Assembly (NCBI GenBank): GCA_905478035.1
Contig: CAJQGX010000025.1
Coordinates: forward strand, 1 to 38,314
DNA length: 38,314 nucleotides
Direction: 5' to 3'
Origin: an uncultured SAR86 cluster bacterium
Lineage (GTDB): Bacteria; Pseudomonadota; Gammaproteobacteria; Magnimaribacterales; D2472
Shown here: piece after piece, positions 12,263 through 20,255 of the stretch
How the letters are laid out: each line of letters opens with the position of its first letter
Position numbering within the stretch: position 1 is the stretch's first letter
Notes under the pieces: generated by a model
The model's input: the letters and a program-made list of their open reading frames with translations, nothing else
What the model was told of the DNA's origin: nothing
Database searches by the model: none
Program-made: the position numbers and the translations under genes

Positions 12263-14102
12263 TGGTTTTGACTAGCTCGCCCTTTTTTATGCTTACTAAT
12301 ATTAAGTTTATAGCTGCGGGAGTAACGCCCTCTATTCTAGATGCAGACCCGATGGTTTCCGGCTCAGCTTTCGAAAGCTTTTCAACTACTTCGTTTGATA
12401 GTCCGCTAATTTTTTCATATTCAAAGTTTTTAGGTATTTTTTTGTTGTTTTGTTTTTTGTTTTTATTTACTTCTCGGAGTTGTTTTTCTATATATCCTTT
12501 GTACTTGATTTCTGTAGAGGCTCTTTTAAATAATTTTTTTTGGTTTTGTTCGAGTTTAATTATTTGAGCTTCGTCCACATCTGGTCTTGTTAGGAGTTGA
12601 GCAATGCTTCGCTTTTCCTCCAATACCACTGTTTTGTTTTGTTTGTTTTTAAATTTGTTTAGTTTGGTTTTTTCTAAAACTGTTTTAACAAACTCTTTGT
12701 ATGTTTTTTCTTTTTCGATAAATTTGATTAGGTTTTTTTCTTCAACCAGGCCGAATGCATGACCCTTTTCCAATATTCTTTGCTCTGCGTTGTTTTGCGA
12801 TAATAAAAGTCTGTGTTCTGCTCTGCTTGTAAACATTCTATAAGGTTCTGTTATTCCGTGTGTTATCAAATCATCAACCAAGACCCCTATATAAGCCTCG
12901 CTTCTTTCTAAAACAAACTCTGTTTCGTTTTTTACTGATCTTCCAGCATTAACTCCTGCTATCAATCCTTGGGCTGCGGCTTCTTCGTATCCTGTTGTTC
13001 CGTTAATTTGACCAGCTAAATAAAAATTATTTAAGAATTTGGTCTCCAGTGTTTGTTTTAAAGATCTTGGGTCAATAAAGTCATATTCAACAGCATAGCC
13101 ATACTCTTCTATTTCTGACTCTTCCATTCCTGCTATAGATTTAATAAATTTTTCTTGAGCTTCTTTTGGAAGGCTTGTTGATATTCCGTTGGGGTAAACA
13201 AGGTCAACATCGATACCTTCTGGCTCTATAAATATTTGGTGGCTTTCTTTTGTACTGAATTTATACACCTTGTCTTCAATAGAGGGGCAATACCTTGGGC
13301 CTATACCAACAATGTTGCCTGAATACATGGCTGATAGGTGGGTGTTGTCGCTTATTATTGAGTGGGTGTTTTTATTTGTTCTTGTTATATAACAGGAGAG
13401 TTGGGTTTGGTGTTTTTTTACCTCTCCTCTCAAAGACATAAAAGGGGTTGGCTCTTCGCCTGGCTGTTCTTCCATTGCAGAAAGATTAAGGCTCGAAAGT
13501 TTAACTCTTGCCGGAGTTCCTGTTTTCAGTCTTCCCATTGGAAGATTCATGCTATAAAGTTTTTTAGATAGGGGTATTGATGAAAGGTCTCCAACCCTGC
13601 CACCTTTTGAAGATTCTGATCCTGTATACATTACTCCGTTTAGAAAAGTCCCTGTTGTAAGAATGGTTTTTTTTGCATAAATCTCTTGTTTATCTGTGAC
13701 CACTCCTGCAACAGAATCTTTTTCTATAACAAGATCTAAAACCTCTTCTTCAAAAATATCTATGTCTGTTTTAAGGAGAATATCTTGGATTGCTTTTTTA
13801 TATAGTCCTCTGTCACATTGAACTCTTAGAGCTTGAACAGCATCACCTTTTCTTGTATTGAGTGTTCTGTACTGAATGCCTGACATATCGGTTGCAACTG
13901 CCATAATACCGCCGAGAGCGTCCACCTCTCTTACTATATGTGATTTTCCTAAACCACCTATTGCTGGATTGCATGACATTTGGCCTATTTTGTTTTTTTC
14001 AAATGTAACAAGAGCGCATTTTAGTCCTAGTCTAAAAACGGCATGAGCAGCCTCCACCCCGGCATGCCCTCCACCAACAACTATAACGTCATACTTATTC
14101 AT
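12255..14102 (-). CDS. mnmG: tRNA uridine 5-carboxymethylaminomethyl modification enzyme, FAD subunit
   Basis: With MnmE it installs the (carboxymethyl)aminomethyl group at wobble U34 of several tRNAs, using FAD, NADH and a folate carbon. The 615 residues (E. coli 629) have the dinucleotide fold [10 protein letters not shown] at 10-19, [19 protein letters not shown] with the conserved cysteine, and [17 protein letters not shown] near residue 370. The C-terminal third is very Lys/Asn/Gln-rich, with a run [11 protein letters not shown] around residue 550, probably AT drift in a linker. The coding strand is A-rich here, in contrast to mnmE (see findings). An isolated TATAAT on the minus strand (14140-14145) could be its -10 box. 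Confidence 0.97.
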   Translation of the reverse strand: MNKYDVIVVGGGHAGVEAAHAVFRLGLKCALVTFEKNKIGQMSCNPAIGGLGKSHIVREVDALGGIMAVATDMSGIQYRTLNTRKGDAVQALRVQCDRGLYKKAIQDILLKTDIDIFEEEVLDLVIEKDSVAGVVTDKQEIYAKKTILTTGTFLNGVMYTGSESSKGGRVGDLSSIPLSKKLYSMNLPMGRLKTGTPARVKLSSLNLSAMEEQPGEEPTPFMSLRGEVKKHQTQLSCYITRTNKNTHSIISDNTHLSAMYSGNIVGIGPRYCPSIEDKVYKFSTKESHQIFIEPEGIDVDLVYPNGISTSLPKEAQEKFIKSIAGMEESEIEEYGYAVEYDFIDPRSLKQTLETKFLNNFYLAGQINGTTGYEEAAAQGLIAGVNAGRSVKNETEFVLERSEAYIGVLVDDLITHGITEPYRMFTSRAEHRLLLSQNNAEQRILEKGHAFGLVEEKNLIKFIEKEKTYKEFVKTVLEKTKLNKFKNKQNKTVVLEEKRSIAQLLTRPDVDEAQIIKLEQNQKKLFKRASTEIKYKGYIEKQLREVNKNKKQNNKKIPKNFEYEKISGLSNEVVEKLSKAEPETIGSASRIEGVTPAAINLILVSIKKGELVKTNG

Positions 14103-14327
14103 ATCTATTTCTCTAAGTTATAAAACCAATAATATCTATATTATATACTTATTGTTATTTCTATTAGGGTCTTTGTTTATTGTTAATAAAGCCTCTAAAC
14201 CCAATACAAGCACGGTTTTAAAGCTTCTAATAACCATTGTTTAATATTACTTATAAGGGGTTAAAAAGCAGGTATGAACCTGTTGATAAAAAAAACCGCG
14301 AAAAAACAACCACAAGTTAATAACAAG
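14103..14327. other. mnmG-mnmE spacer: AT-rich, two near-DnaA boxes, possible mnmG promoter
   Basis: Longest non-coding stretch in the window. Very AT-rich. It holds two sites that read TTATNAACA on the minus strand (+ strand TGTTAATAA 14181-14189 and TGTTGATAA 14281-14289), each one mismatch from the DnaA box TTATNCACA and exactly 100 bases apart. A minus-strand TATAAT at 14140-14145 is a candidate -10 for mnmG, but I see no good -35 at the right spacing. In E. coli the origin lies beside mnmG, so this is a secondary oriC candidate. No ORF, tRNA or convincing terminator hairpin is visible. Confidence 0.4.
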
Positions 14328-15638
14328 TTATTTACCAATACAAAAACTACTAAAAATATCTCCCAGTAATTGATCTGATGTTTTCTTGCCAACAACAACA
14401 TCAAGACATGATCTTGCTATTTTTAATTCCTCAGCAGCAACCTCTAAACCATCCCCAGATTGAATTATTGTTAAAGCTTTCTTAATGGAGGATATGGAGT
14501 TATTAAACAAACTAATATGCCTATCTCTTACAAGAAAAGTTGCGTCTTTTTGCAAACTTGTTTTAAAAAACGCAGTAATTTTTTCTTTAAAATCCTCAAA
14601 CCCTTCACCAGTTTTAGCTGATATTCTGCAATCAAATGAAGCAACCTCAGAGTCATCAACATCAATTTTATTAAGTACTTTTAAAAAAGGCTTTTCTCCA
14701 ACAAGAGATGAAAACTCTTCAAGACGACTCAATGATGATGGATCAAAAACACCGACAACAACGTCAGCATTAACAATCTCATTTTTTGTCAAATCAATAC
14801 CTTTTGCCTCTATTGTGTCACTAGTTTCTCTTAAACCAGCCGTATCAAACAAAGAAAAGGAAAAGCTTTCATAAAAAACCTCAGATTCAATAATATCTCT
14901 AGTGGTTCCAGGCGTATCTGATATTAACGCCCTCTCAAAACCAAGCAACCTATTAAAAGTTGAAGATTTGCCTGAATTGGTAGGACCGATAAAAACAACC
15001 TTATTTTTAGCAGAAAGGTTTTTCCTGTTTTTACAGCCACTTAAAAATAGATCAAATTTAGAAATCAAAACACTTACGTCTGAAACAATATCTTCGTCCA
15101 TAAAATCTTCTTCCTCATCAGAAAAATCAATCTCACCCTCAACTCGCATTCTCAAACTATTTATATCATCTGAAAGCTCATGCACTTCCCTAGAAAAATC
15201 ACCAGACAAAGATTTAGATGAAAGATAAACATCTTCTGTGTTTGTGCTGTCGATAACATCTAAAACAGACTCAGCTTCATTTAAATCTATCTTCCCATTT
15301 AAAAAAGCCCTTTTAGTAAACTCACCAGGAGGCGCTTCATCAAAACCTATACCCGACAAAGCCTCTTCTATGAGAGCCATGACACCCAGGCCGCCATGAG
15401 CATGTATCTCAAAAGAGTCCTCGCCTGTGTAACTCTTACTCCCATCAAAAACCAAGACACCAACCGTGTCCACTAAAAGACCGGAGTTGTAAAAAGGCCT
15501 CACAGAAAAAACTCTTGAGGAAATATCAGATGTTCCAAATAGACTCTTCAGGCTTTTCAAACAACCATTGCCCGTCACTCTGAATATACATATGGCTGAC
15601 TTATGGGCAGGGGTCGCAAGAGCATACACAACAGACAC
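14328..15638 (-). CDS. mnmE: tRNA modification GTPase MnmE
   Basis: GTPase partner of MnmG in wobble-uridine modification. The 436 residues show the N-terminal folate-binding domain (about 1-115), a helical domain, and an inserted G domain with GPTNSGKSS (P-loop), SDTPGTTRD, DTAGLRE and LNKID. The C-terminus is CIGK, the conserved CxGK with its catalytic cysteine at 433. The start is GTG (15636-15638) with GGAG at 15648-15651, nine bases upstream and partly inside the yidC stop. The coding strand is G/T-rich, opposite to mnmG on the same strand. Confidence 0.97.
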   Translation of the reverse strand: MSVVYALATPAHKSAICIFRVTGNGCLKSLKSLFGTSDISSRVFSVRPFYNSGLLVDTVGVLVFDGSKSYTGEDSFEIHAHGGLGVMALIEEALSGIGFDEAPPGEFTKRAFLNGKIDLNEAESVLDVIDSTNTEDVYLSSKSLSGDFSREVHELSDDINSLRMRVEGEIDFSDEEEDFMDEDIVSDVSVLISKFDLFLSGCKNRKNLSAKNKVVFIGPTNSGKSSTFNRLLGFERALISDTPGTTRDIIESEVFYESFSFSLFDTAGLRETSDTIEAKGIDLTKNEIVNADVVVGVFDPSSLSRLEEFSSLVGEKPFLKVLNKIDVDDSEVASFDCRISAKTGEGFEDFKEKITAFFKTSLQKDATFLVRDRHISLFNNSISSIKKALTIIQSGDGLEVAAEELKIARSCLDVVVGKKTSDQLLGDIFSSFCIGK

Positions 15639-15650
15639 GCTAATTAACTC

Positions 15651-17204
15651 CTAGTTCTTGGATTGCGGATCACCCAATACACCGAGCTTGCTATAAAGAT
15701 ATCTTTGTTGAATCAAAGAAACCCCAGCATTAACAACAGAGTATAAACACAGACCTGCTGGAAAGATTACAAAGAAAACAGCGAACATCACTGGCATGGT
15801 TTTCATTATTTGGGCTTGCATTGGGTCTTGTGTTGGCGGTTGAGGGTTTAGTTTTTGTGTTAAAACCATAACAAACCCAAAAACAACAGGAAGAATAAAT
15901 AAAGGATCGGGAACAGAAAGATCTGTTATCCATAAACCAAAATCAGCAAACCTTAATTCAACCATCTCTCTTAAAGCAAAAAAGAAACCAATAAAAAAAG
16001 GCATCTGAGCAAGCATTGGTAAACACCCACCAAGAGGATTGGCCCCCTCTTTTTTATATAATGCCATCATTTCTTGGCTGAGCTTTTGCTTGTCATTAGC
16101 ATACCTGTCTTGTAGCTCTTTCATTTTGGGCATAACTTTTCTCATGTTGCCCATTGCAACAAAACCTTTGGCGGTTACAGGAAACAGAATAAGTTTAAGC
16201 AACAGGGTAAAAAGAATTATCGAAACCCCCCAATTACCAACATAATTGTTTATAAAATCTAAAACCATCACCATTGGCTGAGATATAAACCAAAACCAAC
16301 CCATATCAATTGAAAGCTCTAAATTATCAGCTCTTGTTTCCAAGTCCTTTCTTATCTTTGGACCAATAAAAATTCTATGAGAGTGAGAGCTCACCAGGTT
16401 TTGAGCATCCCCTTTTTCAACTGTATAACCCATACTATAAATACCCGAATCCCCAGGCTGAGCAAAATAATTATAAACAAAGTCATCTGATCCAATTACA
16501 GCAGCAAAAAAATATTTTTGAATAAAGGAAACCCAACCACCCCTAGATAAAAAAGAAATTCTTTCCTCAATTTTTCTGAGTCTTTGAGTTTCATATGGGT
16601 CATCCGATGTGCTAAAAGCAACAGCCTGATAGGAGCTGTTATTCATCATACCCCCCTCTGTAATTGCGGTCTTTAAATCCAAAGACCTCCCATCGGTTCT
16701 ATAAAGAGAAGCAAATGCTTTCCCATAACTACCACCCTCTATTGAATCTAATACCTGAACCTCATATGTTTCAGGAAGAAAAGATATTTCTTTTTTTGCT
16801 CCTAGAGATTTGTCATAAAGGGTTACAAAACCCTCGCCATTATCAAGCAGCTCATAGTTTGTTTTTTCACCCGTAAAACCTGATTTAAAGTAATACTTAA
16901 AAACACCCTGTTCATCAGAACCAAAAACCCTAACTCCAATAGACCCAGGTATGTTCTCAACTCCATATTCCTTGAGCCTTGCCTCAACAATAGCACCAGA
17001 AGTTACTGCAACCTTTAATCTCAACAGATCATTTTCTAGATAAGCATAAAGACCATCATCTGTTACAGCACCAATAAGACCTTCTGTCTTTGCTAGACTC
17101 ATGTGTTCTGCTTGAGACACAACTTTATTCTCGGCGTTCCACTGATAAAACAGAGAGCCTGACAAAACCAATATAACTGCTAGGTAAATTTTTCTAATGT
17201 TCAT
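15651..17204 (-). CDS. yidC: Membrane protein insertase YidC
   Basis: Inserts and folds inner-membrane proteins, alone or with Sec; ATP synthase subunit c and cytochrome oxidase subunits are typical clients. The 517 residues have an N-terminal membrane anchor (about 5-22), a large periplasmic beta-domain (about 60-300) and a C-terminal group of membrane helices with the Oxa1-type core NWGVSIILFTLLLKLILFPV and the loop MRKVMPKMKELQ. This is the Gram-negative layout. It starts 13 bases after the rnpA stop, so the small yidD gene that often sits between rnpA and yidC is absent here. Confidence 0.97.
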   Translation of the reverse strand: MNIRKIYLAVILVLSGSLFYQWNAENKVVSQAEHMSLAKTEGLIGAVTDDGLYAYLENDLLRLKVAVTSGAIVEARLKEYGVENIPGSIGVRVFGSDEQGVFKYYFKSGFTGEKTNYELLDNGEGFVTLYDKSLGAKKEISFLPETYEVQVLDSIEGGSYGKAFASLYRTDGRSLDLKTAITEGGMMNNSSYQAVAFSTSDDPYETQRLRKIEERISFLSRGGWVSFIQKYFFAAVIGSDDFVYNYFAQPGDSGIYSMGYTVEKGDAQNLVSSHSHRIFIGPKIRKDLETRADNLELSIDMGWFWFISQPMVMVLDFINNYVGNWGVSIILFTLLLKLILFPVTAKGFVAMGNMRKVMPKMKELQDRYANDKQKLSQEMMALYKKEGANPLGGCLPMLAQMPFFIGFFFALREMVELRFADFGLWITDLSVPDPLFILPVVFGFVMVLTQKLNPQPPTQDPMQAQIMKTMPVMFAVFFVIFPAGLCLYSVVNAGVSLIQQRYLYSKLGVLGDPQSKN

Positions 17205-17217
17205 TTTTATATATCCA

Positions 17218-17505
17218 CTAATGGTTTGATGATTCTACAGCTTTAACGATTTCAACAGAAGGGCTTACACCGCCATCTTTAAAATAATCACTATAAACCA
17301 ACACTAGGTAACACCCTTTATCTGAGATTAGATCGTTGGTTCTAAATATTTCTTTTATTTGCCTCTTAATTTTATTGCGATCAACAGCAAGTTTGAAATT
17401 TTTTTTTGATATTGAGACCCTTAAGTTTTCAGGATCCCCTTCTAGGAAAAAGATTCTAAGTCGACTAGATGAATGAAAATGTCTTGGAAGCTTTGAATAA
17501 GCCAA
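17218..17505 (-). CDS. rnpA: Ribonuclease P protein component
   Basis: Protein cofactor of RNase P, which trims 5' leaders from pre-tRNAs. The 95-residue product contains the family signature DRNKIKRQIKEIFR (the RNR motif). It is shorter than the usual 110-130 residues, mostly at the N-terminus. The only possible start is TTG at 17503-17505: the rpmH stop TAG (17509-17511) is in this same frame with one codon between, so the start cannot lie further upstream. Translation is presumably coupled to rpmH. Typical N-terminal residues of the family (LPRHFHSSSRLR) are present. Confidence 0.92.
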   Translation of the reverse strand: MAYSKLPRHFHSSSRLRIFFLEGDPENLRVSISKKNFKLAVDRNKIKRQIKEIFRTNDLISDKGCYLVLVYSDYFKDGGVSPSVEIVKAVESSNH

Positions 17506-17508
17506 GTT

Positions 17509-17643
17509 CTATGCAGTTAAAACCTTTCGACCCTTTTTACGTCTAGCAGATAAAATAGCTCTACCAGCCTTGGTTGCCATTCTCGCTCTGAAGCCATGAG
17601 TTCTGCTTCTTTTTAATGTACTAGGTTGAAATGTTCGTTTCAT
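17509..17643 (-). CDS. rpmH: 50S ribosomal protein L34
   Basis: Small basic protein of the large ribosomal subunit. Reading the minus strand from ATG 17641-17643 gives 44 residues, beginning [18 protein letters not shown], continuing with [20 protein letters not shown] and ending RKVLTA before TAG at 17509-17511. This matches L34 along its full length (E. coli 46 residues). It is the first gene of the leftward rpmH-rnpA-yidC-mnmE unit and faces away from dnaA, as in nearly all bacteria with this order. Confidence 0.97.
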   Translation of the reverse strand: MKRTFQPSTLKRSRTHGFRARMATKAGRAILSARRKKGRKVLTA

Positions 17644-17671
17644 AATTCACCATCTAAAAAATTAGTGGCGC

Positions 17672-17700
17672 ATTATAGCCCAATAATTAAGAGTTTTCAC
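17672..17700 (-). promoter_or_regulatory. Promoter of rpmH operon
   Basis: On the minus strand: GTGAAA (17695-17700, four of six matches to the -35 consensus), 17-base spacer, perfect TATAAT (17672-17677). Transcription would begin near 17665, about 20 bases before the rpmH ATG. Spacing and the perfect -10 make it the best promoter in the rpmH-dnaA gap. Confidence 0.6.
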
Positions 17701-17740
17701 AAATATATATAAAAACATAAAATTATTTTATATAAACAAG

Positions 17741-17749
17741 TTATCCACA
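17741..17749 (+). promoter_or_regulatory. DnaA box (TTATCCACA)
   Basis: Exact match to the high-affinity E. coli DnaA box. It lies 77 bases before the dnaA start, so it may serve in initiation, in autoregulation of dnaA, or both. Confidence 0.75.
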
Positions 17750-17813
17750 GAAAATTCATGAAGTTATCCTGTAGATATCTTGTGTGTTTTTTAATAGACT
17801 AGACATTCACATA

Positions 17814-17820
17814 AGAGGAG
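17814..17820 (+). promoter_or_regulatory. Ribosome binding site for the dnaA TTG start
   Basis: AGAGGAG ends 6 bases before TTG at 17827-17829. This strong Shine-Dalgarno supports the TTG start, which also gives the expected N-terminus. No ATG or GTG lies at a comparable distance. Confidence 0.75.
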
Positions 17821-17826
17821 AAGAGA

Positions 17827-19122
17827 TTGGAATTTTGGAATAAATGCTCAGAAAGATTAGAAAACAAACTTTCACAAGACGATTTTAACACCTGGATCAG
17901 ACCATTAAAAGCAAATTTAAATGAAGATATTTTAGAGCTAGTTGCTCCCAATGATTTTATTCTTAATTATGTGGAAACTAATTTAGTAGATGAAATTACA
18001 CAGATGGTCAAAGCACAATCAAAAAAGAATATAAACTTAGTCTTTAAAACTCATACAAAAGAAACATTTGTTGATAAATATAAAAATCAAAAAAAATCTG
18101 AAGATACAAAATTAGTTCCATCTTATGTTTTCGAGACATTTGTCGAAGGTAAGTCTAATCACCTTGCTTTAGCGGCCTCTAAACAGGTTGCATCCAACCC
18201 AAAGGGCGACTATAACCCTTTGTTTATATATGGTGGAGTTGGTTTGGGTAAAACTCATTTAATGCATGCTGTTGGTAACGAGATATTAAAAAACGAACCA
18301 GGAAAAAGAATAGTGTACGTTCATTCAGAGAAATTTGTCTCAGATATGGTTAAAGCTCTTCAATTGGGAGCAATGAATGAATTCAAATCATTTTACAGAA
18401 ACGCTGATGCGTTGCTTATAGATGATATTCAGTTTTTTGCAGGCAAAGAGCAATCACAAGAAGAGTTTTTTCATACTTTTAATGCCCTTTTAGACAGAAA
18501 CAATCAAATGATCTTAACTTGTGATAAATACCCTAAGGAAATAGATGGCCTAGAAGAAAGATTAAAATCTAGATTAGGATGGGGCCTTCCAGTAGTAATA
18601 GATCCGCCTGAACTAGAAACTAGAGCTGCTGTTCTTCTTCAAAAAGCATCATCTATGGGTGTAGAGATGCCTAATGATTGCGCTATTTATATAGCCCAAA
18701 GAATAAGGTCAAACATAAGAGAGTTAGAAGGCGCTTTAAAAAGAGTAATTGCAAATGCAAGATTTACAAATCAACCTATTGACCTAGCCTTAGTAAAAGA
18801 TGCGCTCAAAGACCTATTTGTCATTTCTGCAAAAATGGTTAGCATAGAAAATATTCAAAAAACTGTTGCCGAATACTACAACATTAAACTTTCTGATCTT
18901 TTATCAAAAAGAAGAAGTAGGTCTATAACAAGGCCTAGGCAGCTCGCAATGGCTTTAACCAAAGAGTTAACAAACCACAGTCTTCCTGAAATAGGAGAAG
19001 CTTTTAACGGTAGAGACCACACAACGGTGCTTCATGCATGTAAAAAAATTGCTGAACTTAGAAAAGAAAACCCTTCACAAGAAGAGGATTACAGGAATCT
19101 TAACAGGGCATTAACTAACTAG
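17827..19122 (+). CDS. dnaA: Chromosomal replication initiator protein DnaA
   Basis: AAA+ ATPase that binds DnaA boxes, melts oriC and loads the helicase. The 431 residues (E. coli 467) begin at TTG. Domain I (about 1-85, [13 protein letters not shown] and TWIRPL) is followed by a very short linker domain II, which explains the reduced length. The AAA+ core has [13 protein letters not shown] (P-loop at 136-143) and LLIDDIQFF (Walker B). Domain IV has [14 protein letters not shown], the DNA-binding signature. dnaN starts 3 bases after the stop, so the two are cotranscribed. Confidence 0.98.
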   Translation: MEFWNKCSERLENKLSQDDFNTWIRPLKANLNEDILELVAPNDFILNYVETNLVDEITQMVKAQSKKNINLVFKTHTKETFVDKYKNQKKSEDTKLVPSYVFETFVEGKSNHLALAASKQVASNPKGDYNPLFIYGGVGLGKTHLMHAVGNEILKNEPGKRIVYVHSEKFVSDMVKALQLGAMNEFKSFYRNADALLIDDIQFFAGKEQSQEEFFHTFNALLDRNNQMILTCDKYPKEIDGLEERLKSRLGWGLPVVIDPPELETRAAVLLQKASSMGVEMPNDCAIYIAQRIRSNIRELEGALKRVIANARFTNQPIDLALVKDALKDLFVISAKMVSIENIQKTVAEYYNIKLSDLLSKRRSRSITRPRQLAMALTKELTNHSLPEIGEAFNGRDHTTVLHACKKIAELRKENPSQEEDYRNLNRALTN

Positions 19123-19125
19123 CTT

Positions 19126-20229
19126 ATGGACTTTTATATTACAAAAGAAGAGGTCGTAAAATCGCTTAATTCAACACTTGGTGTTGTTGAGAAAAGACAA
19201 ACATTGCCAATTTTGGCTAATGTTTTGTTTGAGGTTGATGAGTCATCCTTAAGACTAACAGCTACGGATCTTGAGTCAGAAATATCAACAATATCTACAA
19301 TCTCAAATTTTAAAAGCGGTGGGAAAATAACCGCGCCAGCCAAGAAGCTTAGTGAGTTGTGTAGACTTTTTAGCGATGGGTCTGAAATACATTTTTTTCT
19401 TGATGGGGATAATCTCAGAATTGAAACTAATTCAGGTAAATATAACTTAGCAACACTGCCAAGCGAAGACTTTCCTGTCTTTGAGAAAGAAGAAACAGGC
19501 GATTCTATTAATATAACGCCAAAAAATCTTAAGTCTCTTATTGGTAAAACAGCTTTTGCAATGGGCAACCAAGATTGGAGGCATTATTTAAACGGTCTAT
19601 ATTTATTCGTTGAGGACACTTTAGTTACTAGTGTTGCAACAGATGCTCATAGGCTTGCAATGGCAACATTACCGTTAAATGAAGGTGTTAAGGAGCAGAT
19701 CACAGGAATAGTGCCCAGGAAGTCTATCAATGAAATAGGCAAACTTGTCGGTGATAGTTCTGAAAATGTTGTTTTAAAATTAGGCTCTAGCTCAATAATT
19801 GTAGACATCTCTGGAACAACCTTTGCCAGTAAACTTATTGAAGGCAAATTCCCAGACTATGAGCAAGTGATTCCTTCTGGAGATAGCTCAACACTCTCTA
19901 TAAACAGAAAGCTTTTCTCTGAAAGCTTAAGTAGGGTAAGTGTATTATCCAGTGAAAAGTTTAGAGGGGTTAGAATAGTGACATCTGACAACTCAATTAA
20001 TATATCAGCAAACAACCCAGAAAAAGAGCAAGCAGAAGAATCTATAGCATGCTCCTACAGTGGAGAGGCAACAGATATAGCCTTTAATGTAAATTATATT
20101 CAAGAAATTTTATCCTCTATCGATGATGACAATGTTGAAATACATTTCTTTGGCTCAAACAAAAGTTGTTTAATAACGAGTCCAGGGTCTGAAAGCTTTA
20201 AATATGTTGTAATGCCGCTTCTTATATAA
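19126..20229 (+). CDS. dnaN: DNA polymerase III sliding clamp (beta subunit)
   Basis: Ring-shaped processivity clamp for Pol III and hub for repair and RIDA partners. The 367 residues (E. coli 366) fit three clamp domains. Recognisable stretches include RQTLPILANVLFEV, the ATDLESEI motif in domain 1, VATDAHRLAMA in domain 2 and the C-terminal YVVMPLLI, the usual clamp ending (PMRL/PLLI type) that helps form the partner-binding pocket. It begins 3 bases after dnaA and ends 26 bases before recF. Confidence 0.98.
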   Translation: MDFYITKEEVVKSLNSTLGVVEKRQTLPILANVLFEVDESSLRLTATDLESEISTISTISNFKSGGKITAPAKKLSELCRLFSDGSEIHFFLDGDNLRIETNSGKYNLATLPSEDFPVFEKEETGDSINITPKNLKSLIGKTAFAMGNQDWRHYLNGLYLFVEDTLVTSVATDAHRLAMATLPLNEGVKEQITGIVPRKSINEIGKLVGDSSENVVLKLGSSSIIVDISGTTFASKLIEGKFPDYEQVIPSGDSSTLSINRKLFSESLSRVSVLSSEKFRGVRIVTSDNSINISANNPEKEQAEESIACSYSGEATDIAFNVNYIQEILSSIDDDNVEIHFFGSNKSCLITSPGSESFKYVVMPLLI

Positions 20230-20255
20230 GAAGACTAAATTTATTACTAAGATAA

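Larger units (their letters stand above)
17644..17826. other. Candidate chromosomal origin (oriC) in the rpmH-dnaA gap
   Basis: This 183-base gap carries a perfect DnaA box TTATCCACA at 17741-17749 and a weaker TTATCCTGT at 17764-17772, next to a strongly AT-rich stretch (17701-17740) of the kind that could unwind. Pseudomonas-type origins lie exactly here. With one perfect box it is lean, so either weaker boxes contribute or the gap only regulates dnaA. The rpmH promoter occupies its left part and the dnaA ribosome binding site its right end. Confidence 0.5.

Noticed and set aside
14292-14310. A/T runs around CCGCG after mnmE as an intrinsic terminator
   Set aside because: The GC core is too short to form a stable stem, so a T-run alone is not enough.
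14103-14327. Composition switch taken as proof of oriC
   Set aside because: The change runs from T-rich to A/C-rich on the plus strand going right, opposite to the usual origin signature, so it cannot be used as direct proof.
14902-15228. 108-codon plus-strand frame opposite mnmE
   Set aside because: It is the complement of the mnmE G domain, Ser/Leu-rich, with no recognisable domain.
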